A stretch of DNA of 64,000 nucleotides, taken from positions 1-64,000 of the forward strand of contig NZ_QLLO01000007.1 in the NCBI RefSeq assembly GCF_003259525.1, read 5' to 3'. Of this stretch, positions 34,076-41,795 are shown piece by piece. The notes below the pieces were generated by a model. It was not told where the DNA came from and did no database searches. It saw only the letters and a list, made by a program, of their open reading frames with translations. The position numbers and the translations under genes were made by a program. How positions within the stretch are numbered: position 1 is the stretch's first letter; each line of letters opens with the position of its first letter. This DNA is from Olleya aquimaris (GTDB lineage Bacteria > Bacteroidota > Bacteroidia > Flavobacteriales > Flavobacteriaceae).

Positions 34076-36412
34076 ATGCATAAAGTATTTATTATTTTTC
34101 TTTTTCTTTTTCTTTATTCTGCTGTAGTTTCTGCACAAAATGTTGTTACCGACTCACAGACCTACACACCACAACAACTTATAGAAGATATTTTAATTGA
34201 CAGTAACTGTATAACCAATGTACAAGTTACTAATGTTGTTGGTGGAAATTTTGGTGGTGCAGACCAAAGTTATGGCTATTTTGATGCATCAGGAACCACG
34301 TTTCCGTTTCAAAGTGGTGTGGTTTTAAGTACAGGAAGATTGACTAATGTCAATGGTCCCAACTCGTCTTTAAGTGACGACGATGCACCAAATTGGGATG
34401 GAGACCAAGATTTAGAATCTATTTTAAACGAAAGTAATACGCTTAATGCCACTATAATCGAGTTTCAGTTTACTTCTACTGCTACACAAATTAGTTTCAA
34501 TTATATTTTTGCTTCAGAAGAATACCAAGAAGGTAATCCAAATACCTGTCAATATTCAGATTTATTCGGTTTTTTAATTCGCGAAAGCGGGCAACAACAA
34601 TATGAAAATATTGCACTAGTACCCAACACACAAACTCCTGTAAAAGTCACCACTGTTCACCCAGAAATACCAGGAGGTTGTCAAGAAGAAAACGAGTTTT
34701 ATTTTGAAAGTTGGAATGACAATACAGCTCCAATTAACTTTAACGGACAAACAAAAGTTTTGTCTGCTGTAGCAAACACTACACCTAACGCAACATACGA
34801 GGTAAAACTTGTTATTGCAGACGAGTTTAATTACCGTTACGATTCTGCAGTATTTTTAGAAGCAGGAAGTTTTAAGTTTACTACAGATTTAGGACCAAAT
34901 TTATTAGAAAGCACTAATAACGCATTGTGTCCAAACGACACAATTCAACTAGATGCCACACAGGCAGGAAACAATAGCTATGCATGGTTTGAAAACGGAG
35001 TGTTATTACCTACAGAAATCAATCCAATTTTAGAGGTGGATTCTCCAGGAACCTATAATGTAGAAGTTACTTTAGCAGACGGTTGCATTAGTTATGGCGA
35101 CATTATTATAGAAGAATTCACAGCTTTTACAACACCAAATACCACGTTAATAGCTTGCGATATAGACCAAGATGGGTTTACCCAATTTAATCTTTTTAAT
35201 GCTGATTTAGACATCACTTCTGGAGATCCTAATCTGTCCATTGTTGGTTTTTTTCAATCACAATCAGATGCAGAGCAGCAACAAAACGCAATTTCAACTC
35301 CAGAAAATTTTCAAAACACCTCTATTAATCAAACGGTGTTTGCACTTATAGAGAGTAATCAAACTGGCTGTACGACTAGTTCAGAAATCACCTTACAAAT
35401 TTCTAATAACACTTTACCTGTCTATAATTTAGAAGCTTGTGACAACAATCCAATTGATGGTTATACCCTCTTTGATTTAGATCAAATCACCACGCAAATA
35501 GAACTATTAGTCCCTAATAATGCAGATATCCATTATTATCTAAATGAAGAGGACGCTTTCGCGGAAAGCAATCCGTTGCCAACAATTTTTGAATCTACAG
35601 AAGCCAATCTACAAACCATTATTGCACAAGTCACCACCAATAGTTCTGATTGTTACGCCATTACCGAAGTTAATTTAAACGTGTTATATACACCAGACAT
35701 TTTAGAAGATGAAACTATCGAGTATTGCTTAAACGACTACCCAGAAACCATAACTCTGTATGGTGGCGTATTAAACGATTCGCCAAGTAACTATTACTAC
35801 CAATGGTTACATAACGGAACAGATACAGGTGTTAACACGTCTTTTATAGAAATAAATGAAATTGGAACCTACACGGTTATTATTACAGACCCAAATGGTT
35901 GCTCTAATACCAGAGACATTACTGTCGTCCCAATTGAAGCACCAATAATAGATAGTATAGATTTTACAGAACTAACAACAAACAATACGGTAACTGTTAA
36001 CGTCTCCAATACTTTAGAAGTAGAATATGCATTGGACAATACTAGTTTTCAACCTTCACATATATTTACTAACGTAGCACCAGGACTACATACCGTTTTT
36101 GTCAGAGATTTGGAGGGTTGCGGACAAACAGAACAAACCATTGCTATTTTAGGATTTCCACAATATTTTACACCAAATGGTGATTTGTATAACCAACATT
36201 GGAAACCAAAAGGAATGACTGCCCAATTTAATGCGACTTTAGACATTAAAATATTTGATAGATTTGGTAAATTCTTACATCAAATTAACCCAGAGACCGA
36301 GGGTTGGAATGGGACACTTCATGGTAATCCGTTACCAACAAACGACTATTGGTACGTTGTTACCAGACCAAATGGACAAACCTATCGTGGACATTTTAGT
36401 TTGGTTAGATAA
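34076..36412 (+). CDS. T9SS type B surface protein with choice-of-anchor L domain
   Basis: This 778-residue paralogue of the 29198 product keeps the same signal peptide and choice-of-anchor L N domain (F-Q-S-G-V-V-L-S-T-G, F-N-Y-I-F-A-S-E-E-Y-Q-E-G, L-F-G-F-L-I-R-E). It has only about two Cys-Asp modules (C-D-I-D-Q-D-G-F and C-D-N-N-P-I-D-G-Y), then the Ig-like and T9SS type B tail (G-F-P-Q-Y-F-T-P-N-G-D-L-Y-N-Q-H-W). ATG 34076 is chosen because the signal peptide begins there. Two copies of the CGCGAAAGCG word lie inside this gene (34580 and, inverted, 35554). The cassette array begins 89 bp after its stop. Confidence 0.88.
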   Translation: MHKVFIIFLFLFLYSAVVSAQNVVTDSQTYTPQQLIEDILIDSNCITNVQVTNVVGGNFGGADQSYGYFDASGTTFPFQSGVVLSTGRLTNVNGPNSSLSDDDAPNWDGDQDLESILNESNTLNATIIEFQFTSTATQISFNYIFASEEYQEGNPNTCQYSDLFGFLIRESGQQQYENIALVPNTQTPVKVTTVHPEIPGGCQEENEFYFESWNDNTAPINFNGQTKVLSAVANTTPNATYEVKLVIADEFNYRYDSAVFLEAGSFKFTTDLGPNLLESTNNALCPNDTIQLDATQAGNNSYAWFENGVLLPTEINPILEVDSPGTYNVEVTLADGCISYGDIIIEEFTAFTTPNTTLIACDIDQDGFTQFNLFNADLDITSGDPNLSIVGFFQSQSDAEQQQNAISTPENFQNTSINQTVFALIESNQTGCTTSSEITLQISNNTLPVYNLEACDNNPIDGYTLFDLDQITTQIELLVPNNADIHYYLNEEDAFAESNPLPTIFESTEANLQTIIAQVTTNSSDCYAITEVNLNVLYTPDILEDETIEYCLNDYPETITLYGGVLNDSPSNYYYQWLHNGTDTGVNTSFIEINEIGTYTVIITDPNGCSNTRDITVVPIEAPIIDSIDFTELTTNNTVTVNVSNTLEVEYALDNTSFQPSHIFTNVAPGLHTVFVRDLEGCGQTEQTIAILGFPQYFTPNGDLYNQHWKPKGMTAQFNATLDIKIFDRFGKFLHQINPETEGWNGTLHGNPLPTNDYWYVVTRPNGQTYRGHFSLVR
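34580..34589 (+). repeat. CGCGAAAGCG word, exact copy
   Basis: Exact copy within the choice-of-anchor L region, encoding I-R-E-S with CGC, GAA and AGC codons. The paralogue at 29198 encodes I-R-E-A here with CGT and GCT and lacks the word. Confidence 0.7.
35554..35563 (-). repeat. CGCGAAAGCG word, exact inverted copy
   Basis: Plus-strand CGCTTTCGCG, encoding part of D-A-F-A-E-S in the second Cys-Asp module. Confidence 0.7.
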
Positions 36413-36500
36413 ATTTATTTATAGAAAAAGTTTCGAGTTAAAACATCATAAAAGTTGTTATAACCGGAAAAATAAACCCAAAAAAACATATATTAGTTGT

Positions 36501-36519
36501 CATATAACTAGTTGTACGC
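36501..36519 (+). repeat. Array-start half-element
   Basis: CATATAACTAGTTGTACGC resembles only the right arm of the attC-like elements (CATATACAAACACGTTGTGC), with ACTA in place of the usual AAACAC. Upstream I see a related TATTAGTTGT but no full left arm, so it marks a degraded boundary or an attI-like site. Confidence 0.5.
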
Positions 36520-36523
36520 AATG

Positions 36524-37360
36524 ATGAAAAACCTACTTATAATATTCATTCTAACTTTTACAATTATAGCTTGTAAACAAAATTCGGCTGAAATAAAGCG
36601 GAATGAAACAATAGAATATTATCCGAACAACCCAAAAGTAGTTTTCAAAAAAACTGTTCATTTAGCGGACTTTGATAGTGTTTACTATTTCTACGATAAT
36701 GGAATTTTATTTAAGAAAGGAAAACAATACAAGGAAAATCAAAAAATCGGAAATTGGGAATTGTATGACCGAGAATCTGACTTACGTGAAATTCGAGAGT
36801 GGTTCACAATAAACGGAAAATCATTAGCAAATCGAGCATGGAACCTGAATAAAGAAGGAGATACAATTGCTTGGAGAATCCAAGATTCAATCTATAAACA
36901 AGCTGAATTTATAAACGACACAATTCCTTTTCGAAATACAATTTACGATGTAATATTCTTTAATCGAGATACCATAAAATTAAACGAACCGATTAGAGGA
37001 TATGTGGAAGTGTTCTCTTCTGTAATTAGAGATCAACCATCTAACGTAAGAGCTTTTATCGGAAAAGACACGTTGAATTTTAATTATGACTTTTCAAACG
37101 AAAAAGAAGTCCAACTTGCTGAATTTAATGACTTATCGATTGATTCAATTAACCAAAAATGGTTTGAAAATGCTGATTTTAATAAGTTAGCAGTTATTGG
37201 ACTTTACTTTGATTCAGTTGGAGACAAAAACTTAAGAGGTTATTATCAGCAATACGCAATTGGACCATTTACAGACGAAAGTGGACAAAAAATTGACAGC
37301 ATAATTGGACATAAAATTTATTTTGAAAAGAAAATTCACGTAAAAGAAAGTATTGAATAA
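36524..37360 (+). CDS. Cassette lipoprotein with YwqK/MORN-like segment
   Basis: This 278-residue lipoprotein has a signal peptide ending in a lipobox (F-T-I-I-A-C, Cys18). Y-Y-F-Y-D-N-G-I-L-F-K-K-G-K and K-I-G-N-W-E-L-Y-D resemble the repeats of YwqK/MORN-type proteins. The rest is beta-rich and unrecognised. ATG 36524 is chosen because the TTG at 36512 lies inside the recombination core GTTGTACGC. The stop is 6 bp before the left arm GCGTACAAC (37367-37375), the exact reverse complement of the bases at the unit's start (36511-36519). First cassette of the array. Confidence 0.8.
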   Translation: MKNLLIIFILTFTIIACKQNSAEIKRNETIEYYPNNPKVVFKKTVHLADFDSVYYFYDNGILFKKGKQYKENQKIGNWELYDRESDLREIREWFTINGKSLANRAWNLNKEGDTIAWRIQDSIYKQAEFINDTIPFRNTIYDVIFFNRDTIKLNEPIRGYVEVFSSVIRDQPSNVRAFIGKDTLNFNYDFSNEKEVQLAEFNDLSIDSINQKWFENADFNKLAVIGLYFDSVGDKNLRGYYQQYAIGPFTDESGQKIDSIIGHKIYFEKKIHVKESIE

Positions 37361-37366
37361 ATCACA

Positions 37367-37504
37367 GCGTACAACAACGTGTAAAAATAATTGCTTGGGA
37401 CTTGCCTACTTGGAAATTCCTGCGGAATTTCCAAAGGTTCGGTTCATTTTTAGTAAGTTAGTTGCTGAAACACGCAACTATCCTTACACGAACACGTTGT
37501 GTGT
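37367..37504 (+). repeat. attC-like element 2
   Basis: The left arm is GCGTACAAC-AACGTGTAA and the right arm ends TTACACGAACACGTTGTG. An internal hairpin has perfect 9-bp arms GGAAATTCC (37412-37420) and GGAATTTCC (37424-37432) with a TGC loop. TTGC (37391-37394) pairs with GCAA, and the right arm has extra unpaired GAAC. It is nearly identical to element 5 (39228-39367), with differences mostly in loops. Confidence 0.8.
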
Positions 37505-37514
37505 AATTTGAGGA

Positions 37515-37910
37515 ATGAGACAAACGATAACCAAAAGTGATAAAAATTTAAGGATTCTAAACAAGTTAATTGTGAACGGATTCTATAATGGATATATCGG
37601 AACTGAAAAGTTTGAATTAATGCGGAATCGTTTCCCGAACAATCACAGACTAATCGGAATTGTAAATGACACAGGGAATTACGATTTGAAATTTGACTTT
37701 AAGTCACCAATGAATATTTTAGCGAAAATCTTACTCGGACTCGGAATTCTGATTTCAATAATTTCGCTGATTAAAGGAAATTGGATTTTGCCGATTGTGT
37801 TTATTGTTTTCGGACTGATTTTGTTTGCGGATTTTAAACTAAAAGAGAAAAAAGAAATAAATATTTTCACGGATAAACTATTGGAATTCCACAAAACGGA
37901 ATTTGATTAA
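37515..37910 (+). CDS. Cassette-borne small membrane protein
   Basis: This 131-residue protein has a polar N-terminal domain (1-65) followed by two adjacent membrane helices (about 70-88 and 91-108) and a charged tail (K-L-K-E-K-K-E-I-N-I-F). No family recognised. The ATG is 18 bp after the upstream core GTTGTGTGTA (37496-37505), and the stop is 10 bp before its complement TACACACAAC (37921-37930). Codons GGA and CGG are frequent compared with the neighbouring chromosomal genes, an impression that fits a foreign origin. Confidence 0.75.
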   Translation: MRQTITKSDKNLRILNKLIVNGFYNGYIGTEKFELMRNRFPNNHRLIGIVNDTGNYDLKFDFKSPMNILAKILLGLGILISIISLIKGNWILPIVFIVFGLILFADFKLKEKKEINIFTDKLLEFHKTEFD

Positions 37911-37920
37911 AATAAAAAAC

Positions 37921-38059
37921 TACACACAACAAAGTATATAAAAAATTGCTAGTTTTAGCTAAATCAAAGTTTGTTGCTTGTTTGTTAGCTTCTGATTTTC
38001 CTTCGGAAAATCCTCGCTCACAAACACGCAACATTTCATATACATAAACGTTGTAGCAC
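37921..38059 (+). repeat. attC-like element 3
   Basis: The left arm is TACACACAAC-AAAGTATAT and the right arm ends CATATACATAAACGTTGTAGCAC. The internal hairpin has perfect arms GATTTTCC (37994-38001) and GGAAAATC (38005-38012) with a TTC loop. It resembles element 1 in the segment TATAAAAAATTGCTA. Confidence 0.78.
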
Positions 38060-38062
38060 ATT

Positions 38063-38587
38063 ATGAAAAAACTCATCTTCGGAATAATAATCACAGTTCT
38101 GATTTCAGCTTGTAGCTCGAAAAAGGAAAACTATTTGATTAAATATCACGAAGGAGAATTTGACGAAATCGGAGTTCCTTCTGGTTATCTGAATTTAAAA
38201 GGAGACACAATAATTCCAATTGGGAAATATTATTATTGCTACACGGACACTATTCGGAATTTTGGAATGGTAATCGAAAAAGGAACTGGAAAAATAATCG
38301 GAATCAACAATAAAGCGGAACACTTATTTGAAGTAGCAAAATATGACAACGGACCTGATTATGTCGAAAACGAGCTCTTTAGAATTATAAAAAACAAACT
38401 GTATGGATATGCTAACAAAGACGGAGAAATAATTATTGAACCGAAGTTTAAATGTGCACATCCATTTTTTATGGGTAAAGCACAAGTTTCTGATTCTTGT
38501 ACGACTAAAACATCGAACGGACGGAAAATGTTCTTGTCAAATAGTTGGTATTATATAGATTCAAAAGGAAATCGAACTGAAAAATAA
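38063..38587 (+). CDS. Cassette lipoprotein with WG-repeat-like segment
   Basis: This 174-residue lipoprotein has signal peptide K-K-L-I-F-G-I-I-I-T-V-L-I-S-A-C (Cys17). Residues about 115-145 (L-Y-G-Y-A-N-K-D-G-E-I-I-I-E-P-K-F) match the WG (KWG) repeat, seen in bacterial surface proteins. A second weak repeat may lie at 45-60. The gene starts 13 bp after the core GTTGTAGCAC (38050-38059) and its stop is 2 bp before GTGCTACAAC (38589-38598), so the cassette holds essentially only the coding region. Function unknown. Confidence 0.82.
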   Translation: MKKLIFGIIITVLISACSSKKENYLIKYHEGEFDEIGVPSGYLNLKGDTIIPIGKYYYCYTDTIRNFGMVIEKGTGKIIGINNKAEHLFEVAKYDNGPDYVENELFRIIKNKLYGYANKDGEIIIEPKFKCAHPFFMGKAQVSDSCTTKTSNGRKMFLSNSWYYIDSKGNRTEK

Positions 38588-38588
38588 C

Positions 38589-38729
38589 GTGCTACAACAA
38601 GGTGTATAATTAATTGCTTTGTCAAGTGCTTATTTGGAAAATTCCTTCGGAATTTTCTCGCGCTCGTTTTTGTTTACTAACTTAGTTGCTTAACCACGCA
38701 ACTAACCATACACAACAACGTTGTAAAAC
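38589..38729 (+). repeat. attC-like element 4
   Basis: The left arm is GTGCTACAAC-AAGGTGTAT and the right arm ends CATACACAACAACGTTGTAAAAC. The hairpin has perfect 9-bp arms GAAAATTCC (38637-38645) and GGAATTTTC (38649-38657) with a TTC loop. TTGC (38614-38617) can pair with GCAA near 38698. Confidence 0.78.
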
Positions 38730-38731
38730 AT

Positions 38732-39223
38732 TTGAAAAAAGCACTTTACATATTTATTCCTTTGCTGATTTTATTGAGTTGTTCCGACTCGAAAAAACAG
38801 ACTGAACCGATATCTGAAAATAGAACTCTTTATGTTTTTCACACAGAAATCGCAAAGCCAATAATGGAATATGAATTGGTTATTTCGGAAAATGACACAG
38901 TAACTAAATACTCATATAGAAATCTGAAAAATGAAGAAAGGAACATGGAGTTTTCTTATGATAAAGTGTCTAAACAATTGGTTTTTGTCTTTGACCAATT
39001 TATTCCCTCAAATAGAACGGAATATCTGAATAACGAAATACATAAATCTGCGTTCACAAATTATGGATTGAAAGAGCCATATGATGATGGAACTGGACCA
39101 ATATTATTCAATCCTGAATATGGTGTTTTGGGAATTGGAAACAGCTATGGACCTGATTTTGTTTATTTACCAAATTCCAATCTTGTACTGACAAAAGACG
39201 TTATTGCTGAATTATATAAATAA
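38732..39223 (+). CDS. Cassette lipoprotein, function unknown
   Basis: This 163-residue lipoprotein uses a TTG start (38732), giving M-K-K-A-L-Y-I-F-I-P-L-L-I-L-L-S-C with the lipobox Cys at position 17. The mature part is acidic with a conserved-looking Y-D-D-G-T-G-P-I-L-F-N-P-E-Y segment. I recognise no domain. The start lies 12 bp after the core GTTGTAAAAC (38720-38729) and the stop 4 bp before GTTTTACAAC (39228-39237). Third lipoprotein of the array and fourth cassette. Confidence 0.78.
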   Translation: MKKALYIFIPLLILLSCSDSKKQTEPISENRTLYVFHTEIAKPIMEYELVISENDTVTKYSYRNLKNEERNMEFSYDKVSKQLVFVFDQFIPSNRTEYLNNEIHKSAFTNYGLKEPYDDGTGPILFNPEYGVLGIGNSYGPDFVYLPNSNLVLTKDVIAELYK

Positions 39224-39227
39224 AAAC

Positions 39228-39367
39228 GTTTTACAACAACGTGTAAAAATAATTGCTTATGACTTGCCTACTTGGAAATTCCTACGGAATTTCCAATGGT
39301 TCGGTTCATTTTTAGTAAGTTAGTTGCTTGAACACGCAACTATCCTTACACAAACACGTTGTGCTTC
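39228..39367 (+). repeat. attC-like element 5
   Basis: The left arm is GTTTTACAAC-AACGTGTAA and the right arm ends TTACACAAACACGTTGTGCTTC. The hairpin has 9-bp arms GGAAATTCC (39274-39282) and GGAATTTCC (39286-39294) with a TAC loop. It differs from element 2 at only a few positions, so elements at non-adjacent places share a recent origin. Confidence 0.8.
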
Positions 39368-39390
39368 ATTATGACCAACAAACATAACCA

Positions 39391-40107
39391 ATGATAAAAT
39401 TTTTCCGTAAAATTCGCCAAAAACTATTTTCAGAGGGTAAAACAGGCAATTACTTAAAATACGCTATTGGGGAGGTCATTCTCGTCATGATAGGAATCTT
39501 GTTGGCATTACAAGTCAATAATTGGAATGAAAATCGAAAAGTGCAAAAAGAAATTCGAGAAATCTACAACCAAATTATTTTTGAACTAGATAATGATATA
39601 GATGAACTTTCGGAAAATTTGAATATGTATGAATCTATAAAGTCTGTTTTCGATAATGTTGTTTCAGATTCCAGAACGGTGGATTTATTGGATGATGGTT
39701 TATCTAGAATAATCGCTAGTAGTCCAAATACTGTCCTAAATAAATCAGGAGTTGAACGTCTGAGAACCATCTCTGTTAATGACAGTTTATCGTTGAAAGT
39801 GATAGAAATGTATGAGTCCTTAGAGTGGTTCATTAGAATAGAACAAACAATTTCTGAAAGCCAAAGATTAATAGTCATAAACTATAAAGATAATTATAGT
39901 TGGTATCCTGAATGGATAAACAAAAGAATAACAAAAGAAAACAGCAGTCAAGAATTACAAGATTACTTCGTGAACAGTCAAGAGTACAGGCATAACGTAA
40001 TCTATAGTTACCAACAGGTTTATAATAGATATGTACCTCGTTTAAGAAGAAGTATCCCTCAAATAAAACAAATCAGAAACGAGTTGCAAAATGCAATAAA
40101 CAAATAA
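39391..40107 (+). CDS. DUF6090 family membrane protein
   Basis: This 238-residue protein of DUF6090 is frequent in Flavobacteriaceae. It begins M-I-K-F-F-R-K-I-R-Q-K-L-F-S-E-G-K-T with one membrane helix at about 28-45 (I-G-E-V-I-L-V-M-I-G-I-L-L-A-L-Q-V-N-N-W-N) and a long helical, probably coiled periplasmic part. An ATG at 39371 opens only seven codons, so 39391 is the start. It is the fifth cassette, between GTTGTGCTTC (39358-39367) and AAGCACAAC (40111-40119). Function unknown. Confidence 0.85.
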   Translation: MIKFFRKIRQKLFSEGKTGNYLKYAIGEVILVMIGILLALQVNNWNENRKVQKEIREIYNQIIFELDNDIDELSENLNMYESIKSVFDNVVSDSRTVDLLDDGLSRIIASSPNTVLNKSGVERLRTISVNDSLSLKVIEMYESLEWFIRIEQTISESQRLIVINYKDNYSWYPEWINKRITKENSSQELQDYFVNSQEYRHNVIYSYQQVYNRYVPRLRRSIPQIKQIRNELQNAINK

Positions 40108-40110
40108 CGA

Positions 40111-40181
40111 AAGCACAACAATGTATATGCGATAATGCTCCCTAAACGGTCGCCCTCCGCATATACCAAACGTTAGCTACA
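40111..40181 (+). repeat. attC-like element 6, short variant
   Basis: This element is only about 70 bp long and lacks the TTC/TGC hairpin of the others. The left arm is AAGCACAAC-AATGTATATGCG and the right arm CGCATATACCAAACGTTAGCTACA. The arms GTATATGCG (40123-40131) and CGCATATAC (40158-40166) are perfect over 9 bp. Specific bases are GCACAAC on the left and GTTAGCTACA on the right, so it links two cassette types. Confidence 0.72.
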
Positions 40182-40220
40182 ATGACCCAAAAACTAACGT
40201 AGAATAATTAAAAACCACAA

Positions 40221-41093
40221 ATGTTGAAAATATCATTCGTATTTTTTATCACACTACTCTTACCTATTGTAAGTATAGCACAGGAAAATAAAATAACTAC
40301 AGGAAATGAAAATGGAACACTTATAGCGATTGGTGGTGGAGATATTGGACACACTAATATTATGAAAGAATTTCGGAAACTGGCTGGCGGAGATTCTGCG
40401 AAAATAGTAGTTATACCAACAGCGTTTGTGAGGAACAATGAAATAGATACATTGTTATTAAAAAGAAATTTCAAAGAATATGGAATACCTAATTTTACGG
40501 TTCTACATACAAATGATTCTATTGAGGTAAATACAGATGATTTTGTTAAACCGATTAAAGAAGCTACAGGTATTTATTTTACAGGTGGTAGACATTGGAG
40601 AATTGCAGATAGTTATTTAAATACCAAAGTACATAAGGAACTATTAAAATTATTGGACAGAGGTGGCGTAATTGCAGGTTCGTCAGCAGGCGCAACTATA
40701 CAAGGTTCCTATTTAGCAAGAGGAGATACGAAAAACAATCAAATAATGATGGGAGACCACGAAATTGGATTCGGATTTATTTCAAATATTGTTATTGACC
40801 AACACGTGTTAAGCCGAAATAGACAGTTTGATATGTTTACAATCCTAGAGAAAAAACCTGAACTTTTGGGTATCGGAATTGATGAGAGTACTGCTATTGT
40901 GGTCAAAGGAGATATTCTGGAAGTTATTGGAGAAAGTTATGTTATTATCTATGACAAATCGTTCTGGTCAATTGAACATAATCCATTCGATGAGGAAACT
41001 CAAAAAGAACTTCCAAATAAAAACCAATTATTCTATTTTTTGAAAAGTGGAGATAAATATAATTTAAGAGACAGAAAAGTCATTCGGAATTAA
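40221..41093 (+). CDS. Cyanophycinase-like serine peptidase (S51)
   Basis: This 290-residue exported enzyme has signal peptide MLKISFVFFITLLLPIVSIA followed by I-A-I-G-G-G-D-I (about 35-42), V-V-I-P-T-A-F, G-I-Y-F-T-G-G (about 117-123) and the nucleophile elbow G-S-S-A-G-A (153-158, Ser155). D-Q-H-V-L-S-R-N-R-Q holds the probable catalytic His, and G-I-G-I-D-E-S-T-A follows. These are the cyanophycinase/peptidase S51 landmarks. The substrate may be an iso-aspartyl peptide or cyanophycin-type polymer. It is the one clear enzyme in the array. Sixth cassette. Confidence 0.88.
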   Translation: MLKISFVFFITLLLPIVSIAQENKITTGNENGTLIAIGGGDIGHTNIMKEFRKLAGGDSAKIVVIPTAFVRNNEIDTLLLKRNFKEYGIPNFTVLHTNDSIEVNTDDFVKPIKEATGIYFTGGRHWRIADSYLNTKVHKELLKLLDRGGVIAGSSAGATIQGSYLARGDTKNNQIMMGDHEIGFGFISNIVIDQHVLSRNRQFDMFTILEKKPELLGIGIDESTAIVVKGDILEVIGESYVIIYDKSFWSIEHNPFDEETQKELPNKNQLFYFLKSGDKYNLRDRKVIRN

Positions 41094-41110
41094 ACATTAT
41101 GCATAATCAC

Positions 41111-41247
41111 TGTAGCTAACAACGTATATAATTTATTGCTAGTTCTAGCCTACTTACGAAAATCCTCGCGGATTTTCTATTCGGTTTTTATTTGCTAAAT
41201 TACGTACTAAACCACGCAACAAACCATATACAAACACGTTGTGCAAC
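41111..41247 (+). repeat. attC-like element 7
   Basis: The left arm is TGTAGCTAAC-AACGTATATAA and the right arm ends CATATACAAACACGTTGTGCAAC. The hairpin has perfect 8-bp arms GAAAATCC (41158-41165) and GGATTTTC (41170-41177) with a TCGC loop. TGTAGCTAAC is the reverse complement of GTTAGCTACA at the preceding cassette's start. Confidence 0.8.
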
Positions 41248-41269
41248 ATATGACCAAAACCGAAAGTTA

Positions 41270-41791
41270 ATGACAAACCGAATTTTAACAGCTCTAACAA
41301 TTAGAATAGCTGGACTATTTTTATTCACGAAAATTTTTGACCATTTTGGTTCATATTTCTTTTCAGTCTTTAATGTTGCTAGTTTATCAAGATTTGATGA
41401 GCTATTGAATGAACCGATTGAAAAATTCTATATTACTGGAATCTTTTTGACTATTGCGAATATTGCTGTTTCCCTTTTTCTATTTCTAAAAGCCGATTGG
41501 ATTTCTAACAAACTAATAAAAACAGACATTGAAATAAAAACGGAACTGAACGCTGAATCACTGACAAAAGTGATTCTATTGACAGTCGGAATTATTTGGT
41601 TGGCGAAATTAATTTATCTAATTCCTGACTTAATTGAATACTGCTCTATATTTATTTCGATACTGAGTGGAAATGAAGAAATTGAATTACCTGATTTTGC
41701 GATTGCGAATTATATTCTAAAAACGATTTTGACACTAATTATAATATTCCGAATTGAAAAAATATCGAATTGGATTATTAAGAAAATATAA
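41270..41791 (+). CDS. Cassette-borne multi-helix membrane protein
   Basis: This 173-residue protein has about four hydrophobic segments (about 6-24, 45-68, 88-108 and 140-160) and a very short polar tail. The start ATG 41270 (M-T-N-R-I-L-T-A-L-T-I-R-I-A-G-L-F) is preferred because the frame before it crosses the attC-like element. No family recognised, although DUF2975-like small membrane proteins have a similar layout. It is the seventh and last cassette, flanked by GTTGTGCAAC (41238-41247) and GTTGCACAAC (41796-41805). Confidence 0.75.
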   Translation: MTNRILTALTIRIAGLFLFTKIFDHFGSYFFSVFNVASLSRFDELLNEPIEKFYITGIFLTIANIAVSLFLFLKADWISNKLIKTDIEIKTELNAESLTKVILLTVGIIWLAKLIYLIPDLIEYCSIFISILSGNEEIELPDFAIANYILKTILTLIIIFRIEKISNWIIKKI

Positions 41792-41795
41792 ATCC

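Noticed and set aside
36255-36524. Plus-strand open frame crossing into the cassette array
   Set aside because: It overlaps the T9SS tail of the 34076 gene in another frame and ends within the half-element; no signal peptide or domain.
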